Shown here: positions 8,619 to 16,976 of the stretch, one piece after another
How positions within the stretch are numbered: the first letter of the stretch is position 1
Layout: the number at the start of each line of letters is the position of its first letter
Origin: Acidobacteriaceae bacterium
GTDB lineage: Bacteria > Acidobacteriota > Terriglobia > Bryobacterales > Bryobacteraceae
Reading direction: 5' to 3'
Assembly (NCBI GenBank): GCA_019243205.1
Contig: JAFAUR010001058.1
Coordinates: 1-42,426, forward strand
Length of the DNA stretch: 42,426 nucleotides
Notes under the pieces: model-generated
Database searches by the model: none
What the model was told of the DNA's origin: nothing
What the model saw: only the letters and a program-made list of their open reading frames with translations
Made by a program: the position numbers and the translations under genes

Positions 8619-9659
8619 GTGCTCGTCGTGATGAAGGCCCAAGCGGGCCCGCCCGAGATCGCGCGCGTATGTGAACGAATCGAGTCGCTGGGATACAAAG
8701 CGCATATAATTCCGGGCGAGCAGCGCACCGCAATCGGGATTACCGGGAATAGCGGGCCATTAGACGCGGCGGATTTTGAAGATCTGCCGGGAGTAGCGGA
8801 AGCTATCCGCGTTTCCAAGCCTTATAAACTCGTCAGCCGCGAAACGAAACGTGAGAACACCACAGTGCGAGTGCTCGACGTCCCCGTAGGCGGCGATGAA
8901 ATTGTGTTGTGCGGCGGACCTTGCTCCGTGGAGGGCCGGGAACAGATCCTGGAGGCGGCACGGGCGGTAAGGGCGGCCGGAGGACAACTGCTCCGCGGCG
9001 GAGCATACAAGCCGCGCACGTCACCCTACAGTTTCCAGGGCCTGGGCGAACAAGGCCTCCGATACCTGGCCGAAGCGCGAGAAGAAACGGGGCTCGGCAT
9101 CGTGACCGAGGCCGTGGATGTGGAAACGTTCGATCTGGTCGAGGCATATGCCGATTGTGTGCAGATCGGGGCGCGGAATATGCAAAACTTCTCGCTGCTG
9201 CGAAGGGCAGGACGCTCGCGAAAGCCCGTCCTTCTGAAGCGTGGAATGTCTTCCACTCTGGAGGAGTTCCTCATGGCTGCGGAATACATCCTGGCCGAAG
9301 GCAACTACAACGTGATTCTGTGCGAGCGAGGTGTACGGACATTTGCCGATCATACGAGAAATACGTTGGATCTGAGCGTGGTCCCCGCGGTGCAGAACCT
9401 GAGCCACCTGCCGATCATCGTTGATCCGAGCCACGGGACCGGCAAACGGGACAAAATTGCACCGATGTCACTAGCGGCAATCGCGGCGGGGGCATCGGGA
9501 CTCATCGTGGAAGTTCATCCCATGCCGGAACGCGCACTCTCCGATGGTGCGCAGAGCCTCGATCCGAAACAATTCGGAGAGCTGGCCGAAGACTGCAGAG
9601 CGTTGGCGGAGCTGCTGACCATGAGACGCCGACTCGCGAAGCTACCAGTCACAGTCTAG
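8619..9659 (+). CDS. aroF: 3-deoxy-7-phosphoheptulonate (DAHP) synthase, type I-beta
   Basis: Condenses phosphoenolpyruvate and erythrose 4-phosphate, the entry to the shikimate pathway. The 346 residues comprise an N-terminal ferredoxin-like domain (about 1-70, MLVVMKAQA...), as in the Thermotoga and Bacillus type I-beta enzymes where it mediates feedback control, and a TIM barrel with GGPCSVE (99-105; Cys102 is a metal ligand), [15 protein letters not shown] (127-141), [10 protein letters not shown] (269-278; His272) and VEVH (Glu298). Translation starts at GTG, supported by AAGGGG eight bases upstream. It is followed 60 bp later by sucC on the same strand. The feedback ligand (Phe, Tyr or prephenate) cannot be told from sequence. 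Confidence 0.95.
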   Translation: MLVVMKAQAGPPEIARVCERIESLGYKAHIIPGEQRTAIGITGNSGPLDAADFEDLPGVAEAIRVSKPYKLVSRETKRENTTVRVLDVPVGGDEIVLCGGPCSVEGREQILEAARAVRAAGGQLLRGGAYKPRTSPYSFQGLGEQGLRYLAEAREETGLGIVTEAVDVETFDLVEAYADCVQIGARNMQNFSLLRRAGRSRKPVLLKRGMSSTLEEFLMAAEYILAEGNYNVILCERGVRTFADHTRNTLDLSVVPAVQNLSHLPIIVDPSHGTGKRDKIAPMSLAAIAAGASGLIVEVHPMPERALSDGAQSLDPKQFGELAEDCRALAELLTMRRRLAKLPVTV

Positions 9660-9719
9660 CGCCGTTCACGAGCTAAACTAGCCTTTGGCTCAAGCGGTCT
9701 TAGAAGCCAATAGACACCT

Positions 9720-10877
9720 ATGAAAATTCATGAGTACCAGGCGAAGGCGATCCTTGCCAAATACGACGTGCCTGTTCCGCGTGGGGAAGTAGCGTACACC
9801 GTTGAAGAGGCCGAAGCGGCTGCAAAGAACATCGGCGGCAGCGTTGTTGTGAAAGCGCAGATCCACGCCGGCGGTCGCGGTAAAGGAGGCGGCGTCAAAA
9901 TTGCCAAATCACCCGCTGAAGCGGCTGAGATCGCCAAGAAAATGATAGGTATGACTCTGGTGACCCATCAGACGGGACCGGAAGGCCGAGTCGTTCAGCG
10001 TCTCCTGGTCGAAGAAACGCTGCCGATTGAACGGGAGCTGTATCTGGGCATTGTGCTGGATCGCGCTCTCGGTGAGTCTGTTTTCATGGCTTCCAAGGCG
10101 GGCGGCATGGAAATCGAGGAAGTCGCAGCGAAGACGCCGGAACTGATCCTCAAGGAGCCGCTTATTCCGGGCACGCCGCTGCAGCCGTTTCAGGCAAGAA
10201 AGCTGGCGTTCGAGATGGGCATACCGGCCGCGAGTGTGAATGCCGCGGCGGCAGCGATGATCGCGCTCTCGAAGGCATACGGAGCGATCGACGGCTCGCT
10301 CGCTGAGATCAATCCTTTCATTCTGACGAAAGATGGCAAGGTTTACGCGCTCGATGCAAAGATCAACATCGACGACAACGCGCTATACCGGCACAAAGAC
10401 TTGCTTGAATTACGAGACCTGAACGAAGAAGATCCTCTCGAAGTAGAAGCATCGCGGTTCGGTTTGAATTACATCAAGCTCGACGGCAACATCGCGTGCA
10501 TGGTAAACGGAGCAGGGCTCGCGATGTCGACAATGGACATCATCAAATACGCGGGAGGACAGCCGGCCAACTTCCTCGATGTGGGCGGTGGCGCGAATGC
10601 GGAGCAGATCAAGAACGCGTTCCGGATTCTGTTATCGGACCAAAGTGTAAAAGCTGTTTTGATTAACATCTTCGGCGGAATTCTACGATGTGACACTTTG
10701 GCGAACGGCGTGGTTTCGGCAGCCGGCGAGCTTGGGATCAAAATCCCCGTCGTGGTTCGGATGGAAGGCACGAACGTCGAACTGGGACAGAAGATTTTGA
10801 CTGAGTCCGGCTTCAATTTCACGGTAGCGAACGGGATGAAGGATGCCGCAGAGAAAGTAGTGAGACTAGCAAAATGA
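9720..10877 (+). CDS. sucC: Succinate-CoA ligase, beta subunit
   Basis: The nucleotide-binding subunit of the TCA-cycle enzyme that converts succinyl-CoA to succinate while making ATP or GTP. At 385 residues it has the usual length. An ATP-grasp domain starts with [12 protein letters not shown] and carries [16 protein letters not shown] near residue 45-60. The C-terminal CoA-ligase domain shows [23 protein letters not shown] and LINIFGGI. The last codons overlap the sucD start (ATGA), so the two subunits are coupled for equal synthesis. No strong Shine-Dalgarno is visible before the ATG. Confidence 0.96.
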   Translation: MKIHEYQAKAILAKYDVPVPRGEVAYTVEEAEAAAKNIGGSVVVKAQIHAGGRGKGGGVKIAKSPAEAAEIAKKMIGMTLVTHQTGPEGRVVQRLLVEETLPIERELYLGIVLDRALGESVFMASKAGGMEIEEVAAKTPELILKEPLIPGTPLQPFQARKLAFEMGIPAASVNAAAAAMIALSKAYGAIDGSLAEINPFILTKDGKVYALDAKINIDDNALYRHKDLLELRDLNEEDPLEVEASRFGLNYIKLDGNIACMVNGAGLAMSTMDIIKYAGGQPANFLDVGGGANAEQIKNAFRILLSDQSVKAVLINIFGGILRCDTLANGVVSAAGELGIKIPVVVRMEGTNVELGQKILTESGFNFTVANGMKDAAEKVVRLAK

Positions 10878-11755
10878 GCGTTCTGGTAAATGAAGACACG
10901 AAGCTCCTGTTCCAGGGATTTACGGGACGCGAGGGGACTTTTCACGCCGAACAGGCGATCAACTACGGGACGAAGGTAGTCGGCGGAACGACACCGGGCA
11001 AAGGCGGGCAGAAACATTTGGATCGCCCGGTGTTCAACACCGTGGAAGAAGCCGTTCACCAAACGGGCGCAAACGCTTCAGTGATTTTCGTGCCTCCGCC
11101 GTTTGCGGCTGACGCGATCATGGAAGCCGCGGATGCGGGACTACCACTGGTGGTGTGCATCACGGAGGGCATTCCTGTGAACGACATGATCCGCGTCTGG
11201 GCGTATCTGCAGACGAAGCCGGCAACGCGTCTGATCGGGCCGAACTGTCCAGGAGTGATTACGCCCGGCAAGTGCAAGATCGGCATCATGCCGGGGCATA
11301 TTCACCTGCCGGGACATGTAGGGATTGTGTCGCGCTCGGGCACCCTAACCTACGAGGCGGTCGGACAGTTGACGAAACTCGGTATCGGGCAGTCGACTTG
11401 CATCGGCATCGGCGGCGATCCGATTATCGGAACGTCGTTCACGGATGCGATTCAACTTTTCAATGAAGACCCCGATACGCACGCCATCATCATGATCGGC
11501 GAGATTGGCGGAAACGCCGAAGAGACCGCCGCAGCATACGTGAAGGCGCATGTCCGGAAACCTGTGGTGGGATTCATCGCCGGTCAAACAGCGCCCCCTG
11601 GACGGCGGATGGGACATGCGGGCGCAATTATCTCGGGCGGTTCAGGCAAAGCGGAAGACAAGCTGGAAGCAATGAAGGATGCCGGCATCACTGTGTGCCC
11701 CTCTCCCGCTTTAATGGGCGAGATGATGCAGCAAGCGATGCAGGCGAGAGCGTAA
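10874..11755 (+). CDS. sucD: Succinate-CoA ligase, alpha subunit
   Basis: The 293-residue CoA-binding and phosphorylated subunit. The phosphohistidine site is seen in [10 protein letters not shown] (His248), the CoA-binding Rossmann fold at [10 protein letters not shown] (15-24), and [16 protein letters not shown] at 122-137. It starts within the sucC stop (ATGA), and ndk follows 20 bp downstream, giving a sucC-sucD-ndk operon. Length and motifs are typical and nothing is odd. Confidence 0.96.
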   Translation: MSVLVNEDTKLLFQGFTGREGTFHAEQAINYGTKVVGGTTPGKGGQKHLDRPVFNTVEEAVHQTGANASVIFVPPPFAADAIMEAADAGLPLVVCITEGIPVNDMIRVWAYLQTKPATRLIGPNCPGVITPGKCKIGIMPGHIHLPGHVGIVSRSGTLTYEAVGQLTKLGIGQSTCIGIGGDPIIGTSFTDAIQLFNEDPDTHAIIMIGEIGGNAEETAAAYVKAHVRKPVVGFIAGQTAPPGRRMGHAGAIISGGSGKAEDKLEAMKDAGITVCPSPALMGEMMQQAMQARA

Positions 11756-11775
11756 AGAGGACACGGGAAGAGTTG

Positions 11776-12195
11776 ATGGCTCGAGAACGGACATTTGCCA
11801 TGATCAAGCCCGACGCGGTGGCGAAGGGCCACACGGGCGAGATCCTGGCGTTGATTGAAAAGCACGGATTTCGCTTCGTCGCGATGAAGACCAAACGGAT
11901 CAGCAAACCCGAGGCAGAAGCTTTCTACGCGATTCACCGCGAGAAGCCTTTTTTCAGTGGTCTGGTTACGTTTATGACCGAGGGACCTGTACTGGTACTA
12001 GTGCTGGAACGAGATGAGGCAATCGCGAAGTGGCGCGAGGTGATGGGCGCGACGAATCCTGCGAACGCTGCGGAGGGAACGATACGCAAGCTTTACGCCG
12101 AAAACATTGAACGGAACACGGTGCATGGATCGGACGCGGCGGACACTGCCGCCCAAGAAATACCTTTTTTCTTCAGCACAGCGGAACTTCTCTAG
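11776..12195 (+). CDS. ndk: Nucleoside diphosphate kinase
   Basis: Transfers phosphate from ATP to other NDPs through a phosphohistidine. The 139 residues begin [15 protein letters not shown], the canonical N-terminus, and contain the active-site NTVHGSD motif with His117 and GTIRKLYA in the Kpn-loop region. The frame is open further upstream inside sucD, but the ATG at 11776 with a GGAAGAG Shine-Dalgarno is clearly the start. It is the last gene of the sucCD operon. The association fits the reported physical complex of Ndk with succinyl-CoA synthetase in Pseudomonas. It ends in front of a strong hairpin. Confidence 0.96.
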   Translation: MARERTFAMIKPDAVAKGHTGEILALIEKHGFRFVAMKTKRISKPEAEAFYAIHREKPFFSGLVTFMTEGPVLVLVLERDEAIAKWREVMGATNPANAAEGTIRKLYAENIERNTVHGSDAADTAAQEIPFFFSTAELL

Positions 12196-12204
12196 AAACA
12201 CAAA

Positions 12205-12241
12205 AGCGGCGGGAAGCGGAATCTTCACGCTTCCCGCCGCT
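12205..12241 (-). terminator. Strong hairpin terminator between ndk and the sigma factor gene
   Basis: A perfect 14-bp stem (12205-12218 with 12228-12241) and a 9-base loop. Read on the reverse strand, the stem is followed by TTTTGTGTTT, which makes it a good Rho-independent terminator for the sigma factor gene. On the forward strand no T-run follows, but the stem could still stop or protect the ndk transcript. Confidence 0.8.
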
Positions 12242-12277
12242 ATGCGCGGGTCGGCCGAAACGACCATCCGGCACGAA

Positions 12278-12829
12278 TTATGCGACTTTAGGCTCAAGTG
12301 CCGGTACATCGAGGGCGCTTGCAAGGGCCCGCTTAGTCTTCTCGGCAAGATTTTTGAGCCTGGCGTGCTTCGGACGGCTCAGACGGCGCTCGACACCACG
12401 CCGGGCCCGGAGTAATCGAATGCGAACGGCTGTTTCGGACCAGCCATGCTGGCGCGCGATTTCCTGTACTTTATAGCCCTCAATGTAATGGCCTTCGAGA
12501 ACCACGCGATCATTCGGCTTGCAATCGTTGAGAATGCGCTTCACATCGATAGCGGCCACATTCATCCGTGGAGGTGCTTGCAATTCCGGCAATGTCTGGG
12601 TCTGCGGCTCACGGCGCAGAAAGGTCCTGTGAATATTAAGGGCGATACTGTTCGTCCAAGTGAGAACGAGATTGGGGTCTCTGAGTTGTTCTCTGCGCTC
12701 CCAACCTTTTGCCCAGGCGGCTTGCGCTGTATCGAGCGCGGCATCGTAGGACAATCCCCGCGAAACTAAGAACCGCACCGTCAAGTTGAAGCCTCGCTGA
12801 TAGGCCTTCCCGTACTCTTCTGTGGTCAT
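12278..12829 (-). CDS. ECF-type RNA polymerase sigma factor
   Basis: A 183-residue protein with a weakly conserved sigma region 2 (about 8-72, with the helix ALDTAQAAWAKGWERREQL) and a clear region 4 helix-turn-helix (about 93-150: NDRVVLEGHYIEGYKVQEIA, then GWSETAVRIRLLRARRGVERRL). This is the two-domain layout of extracytoplasmic-function sigma factors, which redirect RNA polymerase to a small regulon. A Lys/Arg-rich tail follows (151-183). No anti-sigma gene is adjacent, so how it is held inactive is unclear. The ATG at 12829 is preceded by AGGAG and GAAG stretches. The first regulator alternative, a plain LuxR-type protein, is less likely because of the region 2 remnant. Confidence 0.75.
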   Translation of the reverse strand: MTTEEYGKAYQRGFNLTVRFLVSRGLSYDAALDTAQAAWAKGWERREQLRDPNLVLTWTNSIALNIHRTFLRREPQTQTLPELQAPPRMNVAAIDVKRILNDCKPNDRVVLEGHYIEGYKVQEIARQHGWSETAVRIRLLRARRGVERRLSRPKHARLKNLAEKTKRALASALDVPALEPKVA

Positions 12830-12865
12830 TTATTCTTCACCGCTCCTGTCTTTTTTTGCTAAGTC

Positions 12866-13135
12866 TCAAACACGATTTAGAGCTCGTGAGAGTTGACAAC
12901 CTCTTGCGGTCATCCGAGTGATCCGACTGCTATCACCAACGGTATATAGGTAGGCAGTTTTGTGGCCAAGCATGCACTTGAGAGTATGAGGCTGGGTGCT
13001 GAGGCGGGATAACCGATTTGAATACAATGGCTTCCAGGGCATACCCAGGTATTCAGACAGTAGATCTTCCACCTTCACAGGGACGCAATTCTTCCCGCCG
13101 GGTGCAAAAATTTCTAGACGGCGCATCGAAAACAC
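12866..13135 (-). CDS. Hypothetical small basic protein
   Basis: An 89-residue open frame upstream of the sigma gene and on the same strand, 36 bp away. It would start at GTG 13135 with AAAAGG five bases ahead, or at ATG 13126. It contains no membrane segment or known motif; the second half is Arg-rich (SSRITRMTARG). I do not recognise the family. It may be a real small gene co-transcribed with the sigma factor, or chance open sequence in the spacer between sigma gene and tatA. Confidence 0.3.
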   Translation of the reverse strand: MFSMRRLEIFAPGGKNCVPVKVEDLLSEYLGMPWKPLYSNRLSRLSTQPHTLKCMLGHKTAYLYTVGDSSRITRMTARGCQLSRALNRV

Positions 13136-13271
13136 GAAACCTTTTCAGGCTAGGATAAATGCCTAGTGAAAAGTAGGAGGGAAATTCCCCAGGCAGATTG
13201 TGCGAGGGACAGGGAGGATCTGCCGGCATCGTGAGGCGACCCCTAACCAGCGCAGAGAAGTGGACCGCGGT

Positions 13272-13466
13272 TTATTTGGCTTCTTCGGCTTGCTTCGGTT
13301 CAGCCTTTTCGGGCTCTTCCGAAATCTGCTTCATGCTGTCGCGGAACGAGCGAATTCCCTTTCCCAGCCCTTGGCCGAGTTCAGGCAGCTTTTTCGGGCC
13401 GAATACAAACAGCGCAACAACCAGCACGATGAGCAGGTGCTGCGGCTGCAAAAGATCATGAAGCAT
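13272..13466 (-). CDS. tatA: Sec-independent protein translocase subunit TatA/TatE
   Basis: A 64-residue subunit of the twin-arginine export pore. It has one N-terminal membrane helix ([12 protein letters not shown], about 11-22), the conserved [10 protein letters not shown] hinge (22-31), an amphipathic helix ([13 protein letters not shown]) and an acidic charged tail ending EEAK. The frame runs further upstream but ATG 13466 with AGGAG ahead begins the conserved part. tatB and tatC are not next to it, so it is a stand-alone tatA, as in many bacteria with a separate tatC. Confidence 0.93.
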   Translation of the reverse strand: MLHDLLQPQHLLIVLVVALFVFGPKKLPELGQGLGKGIRSFRDSMKQISEEPEKAEPKQAEEAK

Positions 13467-13508
13467 TTGGGTGGTTCTCCTGAGACGGTCACCATCGACC
13501 GCATTTTT

Positions 13509-13514
13509 AGTATA
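13509..13514 (-). promoter_or_regulatory. Candidate -10 box for tatA
   Basis: On the reverse strand TATACT lies 43 bp upstream of the tatA start codon. No good -35 hexamer sits 16-18 bases further up, so this is only a partial promoter match. Confidence 0.35.
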
Positions 13515-13589
13515 TGACGGTTGTAAGGGGCAAATGGAACTAAACGGACCTCCACGTGGCAGTAGCAACAAACACGCGAGAGGGGTCGG

Positions 13590-13618
13590 TTGACAACCTT
13601 CTGACGCTCCGCTATAGT
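13590..13618 (+). promoter_or_regulatory. Sigma-70 type promoter of the rpsA operon
   Basis: TTGACA (13590-13595), a 17-base spacer and TATAGT (13613-13618) form a near-consensus housekeeping promoter. Transcription should start near 13625, leaving a leader of about 75 bases before rpsA. The leader is AT-rich and contains a 4-codon open frame (ATG at 13661, TAA at 13673-13675). Confidence 0.85.
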
Positions 13619-13699
13619 TCTGAAGTACTGTTCTATCAACAAGTTGACGATCACATTTGAATGTTTTCGAGGTAAATTTTAGCGCTTTTCGCGGTACAA

Positions 13700-15469
13700 A
13701 TGGCCGGTGCTTCTGATGAGTTCATCGAGTTAACGGAAGCCGAGGATAGCAGCGACTATCAGGCATTCCTGGACGATTACAGCAGTCAATTCGCGCCTAA
13801 CGAGCGCGAGATGCTGCATGGGCACGTCCTCAGTGTGTCTGAGAAGGAAGTGATCGTTGATATTGGCCGGAAGATAGAGGGACTCGTTCCGGCCGAGCAG
13901 TTTCCGCAAGTCGAGGGAAAACCTGCGGTCAAGCCCGGCGATGTAATCGAAGTAATGTTCGACCGGAGTGGTGAGCAGGTAGAAGGTTACATTCTGCTCT
14001 CCTATGAGCGGGCACACAAGCTACAGATCTGGGATCACCTAGAAGCTGCCGCGATGGAAGGCAAGGCGATAACCGGGCGCGTTGTCAGCAAGGTAAAAGG
14101 CGGGCTGGCTGTAGATATCGGGATTGTCGCGTTTCTTCCCAGCTCTCAAGTCGAGGTTAGGCACGCGAATCTGGATGGTTACCTTGGGCGGGAAATAGAG
14201 GTCAAGATTCTCAAGCTGAACCGCCGGCGGGGGAACGCGGTAGTCTCCCATCGCGTGCTGGTAGAGAACGAGCTCCAGACGCGTAAGGCGGAAGCCCTGG
14301 CCCACGTATACGAAGGCGCCGAGGTCACAGGTCAAGTCAAAAATCTCACTCCCTACGGAGCCTTTGTCGATCTGGGCGGGATCGATGGCCTTCTGCATGT
14401 CAGCGACTTGAGCTATGGTAACGTGACACATCCTTCGGCCGTGCTCCAAGTAGGCGAGCAGATCACCGTCAAAGTGCTCAAAATCGACCGCGAGAAAGAA
14501 CGCATTTCTCTCGGCCTCAAACAGATGCGACCGGATCCCTGGCTGGATATCGAGAGCCACTATCCACGCGGAAGCAAAGTAATCGGCCGCATCGTGAGTG
14601 TGACCGATTACGGAGCTTTTGTGGAGTTGGAGCCAGGCGTTGAGGGCCTGATCCATATCTCCGAGATGACCTGGAGCCGCCGCATGAAACATCCCGCAAA
14701 AGTGGTAAAGGCAGGCGACCAGGTGGAGGCCGTCATCCTGGATGTCAAGCCTAAGGAACGGCGGATTTCCTTGGGCATCAAGCAACTCGAGGCGGACCCC
14801 TGGACCACAGTGGCTGACCGCTACAGCATCGGTTCTGTGGTGGAAGGCCGCGTCCGGAAACTCGCGGACTTCGGCGCCTTCATCGAAATCGAAGAAGGCG
14901 TGGACGGCCTCGTGCATGTGTCCGACATGTCCTGGACAGCGCACGTCAAGCATCCTTCGGAACTGGTCAAAAAGGGGCAGATCGTGCAGGCGGTGATTTT
15001 GAACATCGATGCACCGAACCGGCGGCTGTCGCTTGGGATGAAACAGCTGCAACCGGACGCATGGGAAACGTTCTTCCGAACGCACCAAGTGGGCGACCTC
15101 GTGCGGGGCCGGGTTTCAAGGACCGCCGTTTTCGGCGTATTTGTGGAACTCTATCCAGGCGTTGAGGGTCTGTGTCATCGATCGGAAATCCCTGGAGAAA
15201 AGGGGCGCAAGCTCGGTTCCAGGAATCATGAAGAACCAGCCCTGGCTATCGGCGAGGAACACGACTTCAAGGTAATCAAAGTTAACGAAGCGCAAAAGAG
15301 GATCGGGTTGAGCTTGCGCGCGGTTGGCGAAGACGATGAGCGGGAGCGGTTGCACGGATATAGCCGACAAGCGGTCGCTGCGACATCGACAGTAGGGAAT
15401 GCCATCAGGCAGCAGAAATGGCGGGAGCACCAGGACTTGAGCGAAGGAACAGGTTATGACGAAAGCTGA
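13700..15469 (+). CDS. rpsA: 30S ribosomal protein S1
   Basis: A 589-residue protein with six S1 (OB-fold) RNA-binding repeats at roughly 37-105, 122-190, 207-276, 292-363, 379-449 and 466-545. Repeats 3-5 carry the strong signature [15 protein letters not shown] or its variants, and the first two are divergent, as usual because they bind the ribosome. S1 helps unfold and load mRNAs. The ATG at 13700 has no Shine-Dalgarno close by (a GAGG lies 27 bases upstream), consistent with the non-canonical start region and autoregulation known for E. coli rpsA. The last 14 bases overlap the HU-like gene. Confidence 0.95.
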   Translation: MAGASDEFIELTEAEDSSDYQAFLDDYSSQFAPNEREMLHGHVLSVSEKEVIVDIGRKIEGLVPAEQFPQVEGKPAVKPGDVIEVMFDRSGEQVEGYILLSYERAHKLQIWDHLEAAAMEGKAITGRVVSKVKGGLAVDIGIVAFLPSSQVEVRHANLDGYLGREIEVKILKLNRRRGNAVVSHRVLVENELQTRKAEALAHVYEGAEVTGQVKNLTPYGAFVDLGGIDGLLHVSDLSYGNVTHPSAVLQVGEQITVKVLKIDREKERISLGLKQMRPDPWLDIESHYPRGSKVIGRIVSVTDYGAFVELEPGVEGLIHISEMTWSRRMKHPAKVVKAGDQVEAVILDVKPKERRISLGIKQLEADPWTTVADRYSIGSVVEGRVRKLADFGAFIEIEEGVDGLVHVSDMSWTAHVKHPSELVKKGQIVQAVILNIDAPNRRLSLGMKQLQPDAWETFFRTHQVGDLVRGRVSRTAVFGVFVELYPGVEGLCHRSEIPGEKGRKLGSRNHEEPALAIGEEHDFKVIKVNEAQKRIGLSLRAVGEDDERERLHGYSRQAVAATSTVGNAIRQQKWREHQDLSEGTGYDES

Positions 15470-15803
15470 GTTGATCGAGGAAGTGTCCAAAGTTGTCGAA
15501 ATGACACGCAAAGACTCGGAAACAATCGTTGAGACCATTTTCGACAGCATCGTCAGCAGCCTGCATAAAGGTGAAAAGATCGAGATCCGCGGTTTCGGTA
15601 GTTTCCGAACGCGGCAGCGCCAACCGCGAGTGGGCCGAAATCCGAAAACCGGATCGCGCGTCGAAGTTCCCTCCAAGCGGATTCCTTATTTCAAGCCGAG
15701 CAAAGAGCTGCGGGACCTGGTGAACCATTCGGCAGCGAACGAGAACGCGTCGAACTCCTCCCATCAGACAACGACGCTCGTCGGTGAACACGATAAGGCT
15801 TGA
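15456..15803 (+). CDS. HU/IHF-family DNA-bending protein
   Basis: A 115-residue nucleoid protein. The HU fold occupies the first 90 residues: [17 protein letters not shown], then GEKIEIRGFGSFRTRQR and the beta-arm GRNPKTGSRVEVPSKRIPYF with the intercalating Pro. A polar tail of about 25 residues (Asn/Ser-rich) extends beyond the usual end. Its ATG lies inside rpsA with AAGGAA upstream. In E. coli ihfB directly follows rpsA, so this is probably an IHF-beta-like member, although sequence alone does not separate HU from IHF here. Confidence 0.92.
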   Translation: MTKAELIEEVSKVVEMTRKDSETIVETIFDSIVSSLHKGEKIEIRGFGSFRTRQRQPRVGRNPKTGSRVEVPSKRIPYFKPSKELRDLVNHSAANENASNSSHQTTTLVGEHDKA

Positions 15804-15817
15804 CTCAGCTTTCGGAG

Positions 15818-16318
15818 ATGAACCGGTTGTGGACGCCTTGGCGATCCACTTACATGAAGGAAAAGAAGGACAGCGACAGATGCATTTTCTGTGCCGCGGC
15901 GGCTGCTCCGATTAGCGAGGATCCGAATAACCTTGTTACATACCGGGGCCGCCACTGCTTTGTCATTTTGAACCGCTTTCCGTACACAAGCGGTCACTTG
16001 ATGATCGCGCCTTACCAGCACGCTGCGCGTCTGGGAGAAATGCCCGGCGAGACCACTCATGAAATGGCGGATCTCGCTCGTGAGGCTGAGAGTCTGCTGC
16101 AAATCGCATACAATCCCGATGGATTAAACATTGGACTCAACCTGGGAGAGGCAGCCGGGGCGGGCATTGAGCAGCACGTGCATATGCACGTACTGCCGCG
16201 CTGGAAGGGAGATGCGAATTTTATGACCAGCATCGGCAATACGCGCATCATCCCCGAAACCCTCGAGCAGACCTACAGCAAGATCAAAGAGGGTTTCGAG
16301 CGGAAAAGTAAGAGCTAG
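15818..16318 (+). CDS. HIT-domain nucleotide hydrolase/phosphorylase
   Basis: A 166-residue protein beginning MNRLWTPWRSTYM, the usual N-terminus of the bacterial branch annotated as HIT or Ap4A phosphorylase-like. It contains a CxxC pair (Cys22, Cys25) and the histidine triad HVHMH at 120-124, whose middle His is the nucleophile. Likely substrates are dinucleoside polyphosphates or nucleoside phosphoramidates. An alternative TTG start at 15800 overlaps the HU stop (TTGA); I prefer the ATG because the family begins there, although the GGAG next to it is too close to be a good ribosome-binding site. It is the third gene of the rpsA run and ends in the same CTAG as the opposite gene. Confidence 0.88.
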   Translation: MNRLWTPWRSTYMKEKKDSDRCIFCAAAAAPISEDPNNLVTYRGRHCFVILNRFPYTSGHLMIAPYQHAARLGEMPGETTHEMADLAREAESLLQIAYNPDGLNIGLNLGEAAGAGIEQHVHMHVLPRWKGDANFMTSIGNTRIIPETLEQTYSKIKEGFERKSKS

Positions 16319-16638
16319 CGGATATTGATGTTTATCAGAGCGTTGTCCGGATGGCTATGGCGCCACCGCCAGTATGATGCGCGCTGCGCGTCTGTCGCGC
16401 GATCCCAATCAATGTAATTGTGGTGTTGCTCGTTCCAGTAGATCCGCCACGCTCGCTGCTCGTGTTCGTCCCATTGATGATAGTCTTTGTGAGAATTGTC
16501 GTAATAGCCTCTCCCGTCGCGATAATCCCGATCATGATGCTCGTCCCTGTCATGATGATCGTCACGGTCCTGCGCATACAAGGCAGCCGGCGCGATAAGA
16601 GCGACGCTGAGCGGTAAGACAAGTAGAATTCTTTTCAT
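16315..16638 (-). CDS. Secreted His/Asp-rich small protein
   Basis: A 107-residue protein with a signal peptide (MKRILLVLPL..., cleaved near ALYAQ at 19-23), then a low-complexity acidic/histidine stretch with HHDRDEHHDRD (28-38), followed by aromatic and His-rich sequence (DYHQWDEHEQRAW, QHHNYIDWD, SYWRWRHSHPD). The GGAGG Shine-Dalgarno ten bases before ATG 16638 fixes the start. Similar proteins are common in Acidobacteriota but have no known function. The His/Asp content suggests binding of metal ions in the periplasm; this is an inference. Its stop codon shares CTAG with the HIT gene. Confidence 0.75.
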   Translation of the reverse strand: MKRILLVLPLSVALIAPAALYAQDRDDHHDRDEHHDRDYRDGRGYYDNSHKDYHQWDEHEQRAWRIYWNEQHHNYIDWDRATDAQRASYWRWRHSHPDNALININIR

Positions 16639-16669
16639 TTTGATGATTCCCTCCAACTCCACTCGTTAG

Positions 16670-16760
16670 ACTTTTCGCTCGCACGAGGTGTTTCGGTGCC
16701 AAGACCGCTCGAGGGACTGGCCTCCAGTACGGGTACGAAAAAAGTTTGAAACTTTTCGCT
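16670..16760. repeat. Ten-base direct repeats and a palindrome upstream of the His/Asp-rich gene
   Basis: ACTTTTCGCT occurs exactly at 16670-16679 and 16751-16760. The second copy is part of an inverted repeat AAAAGTTT-G-AAACTTTT (16740-16756). Both lie upstream of the secreted His/Asp-rich gene and could be regulator-binding sites or a hairpin in its leader. Confidence 0.35.
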
Positions 16761-16820
16761 TACAGGGTCTACGAACGTAGAGAAAATGGGGTCGATCTGG
16801 CACTATAGTTATTTAGCTTC

Positions 16821-16964
16821 ATGTTTGACTGGTCACTCGACCCGCGGTCGCGCCTGGCATTGTTATGCCTCGTCACGGCCTTTTACTTCTGGAATAACGA
16901 TCTGTTGTTCTTCACGTTCGTTCTGATGGCCGTCTGCACACGCTTTGGCTCGCAGGTTTTCTGA
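16821..16964 (+). CDS. Very small hydrophobic protein, 47 residues
   Basis: Begins MFDWSLDPRS, followed by two hydrophobic stretches (about 11-24 and 28-40) broken by FWNNDLLF, and ends with a short basic tail. There is no Shine-Dalgarno, but TATAGT at 16804-16809 lies just before it, so transcription would begin only about five bases upstream of the ATG, giving an almost leaderless message. No family is recognised. It occupies most of an otherwise gene-free stretch between the His/Asp-rich gene and the HAD gene. It may be a genuine small membrane protein. Confidence 0.4.
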   Translation: MFDWSLDPRSRLALLCLVTAFYFWNNDLLFFTFVLMAVCTRFGSQVF

Positions 16965-16976
16965 GCTGCACGGTCC

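Noticed and set aside
14039-15088. Open frame of about 349 codons antisense to rpsA
   Set aside because: It mirrors the repeated S1 domains, so its regular His/Asp-rich pattern is caused by the S1 codons; no promoter or start signal supports it.
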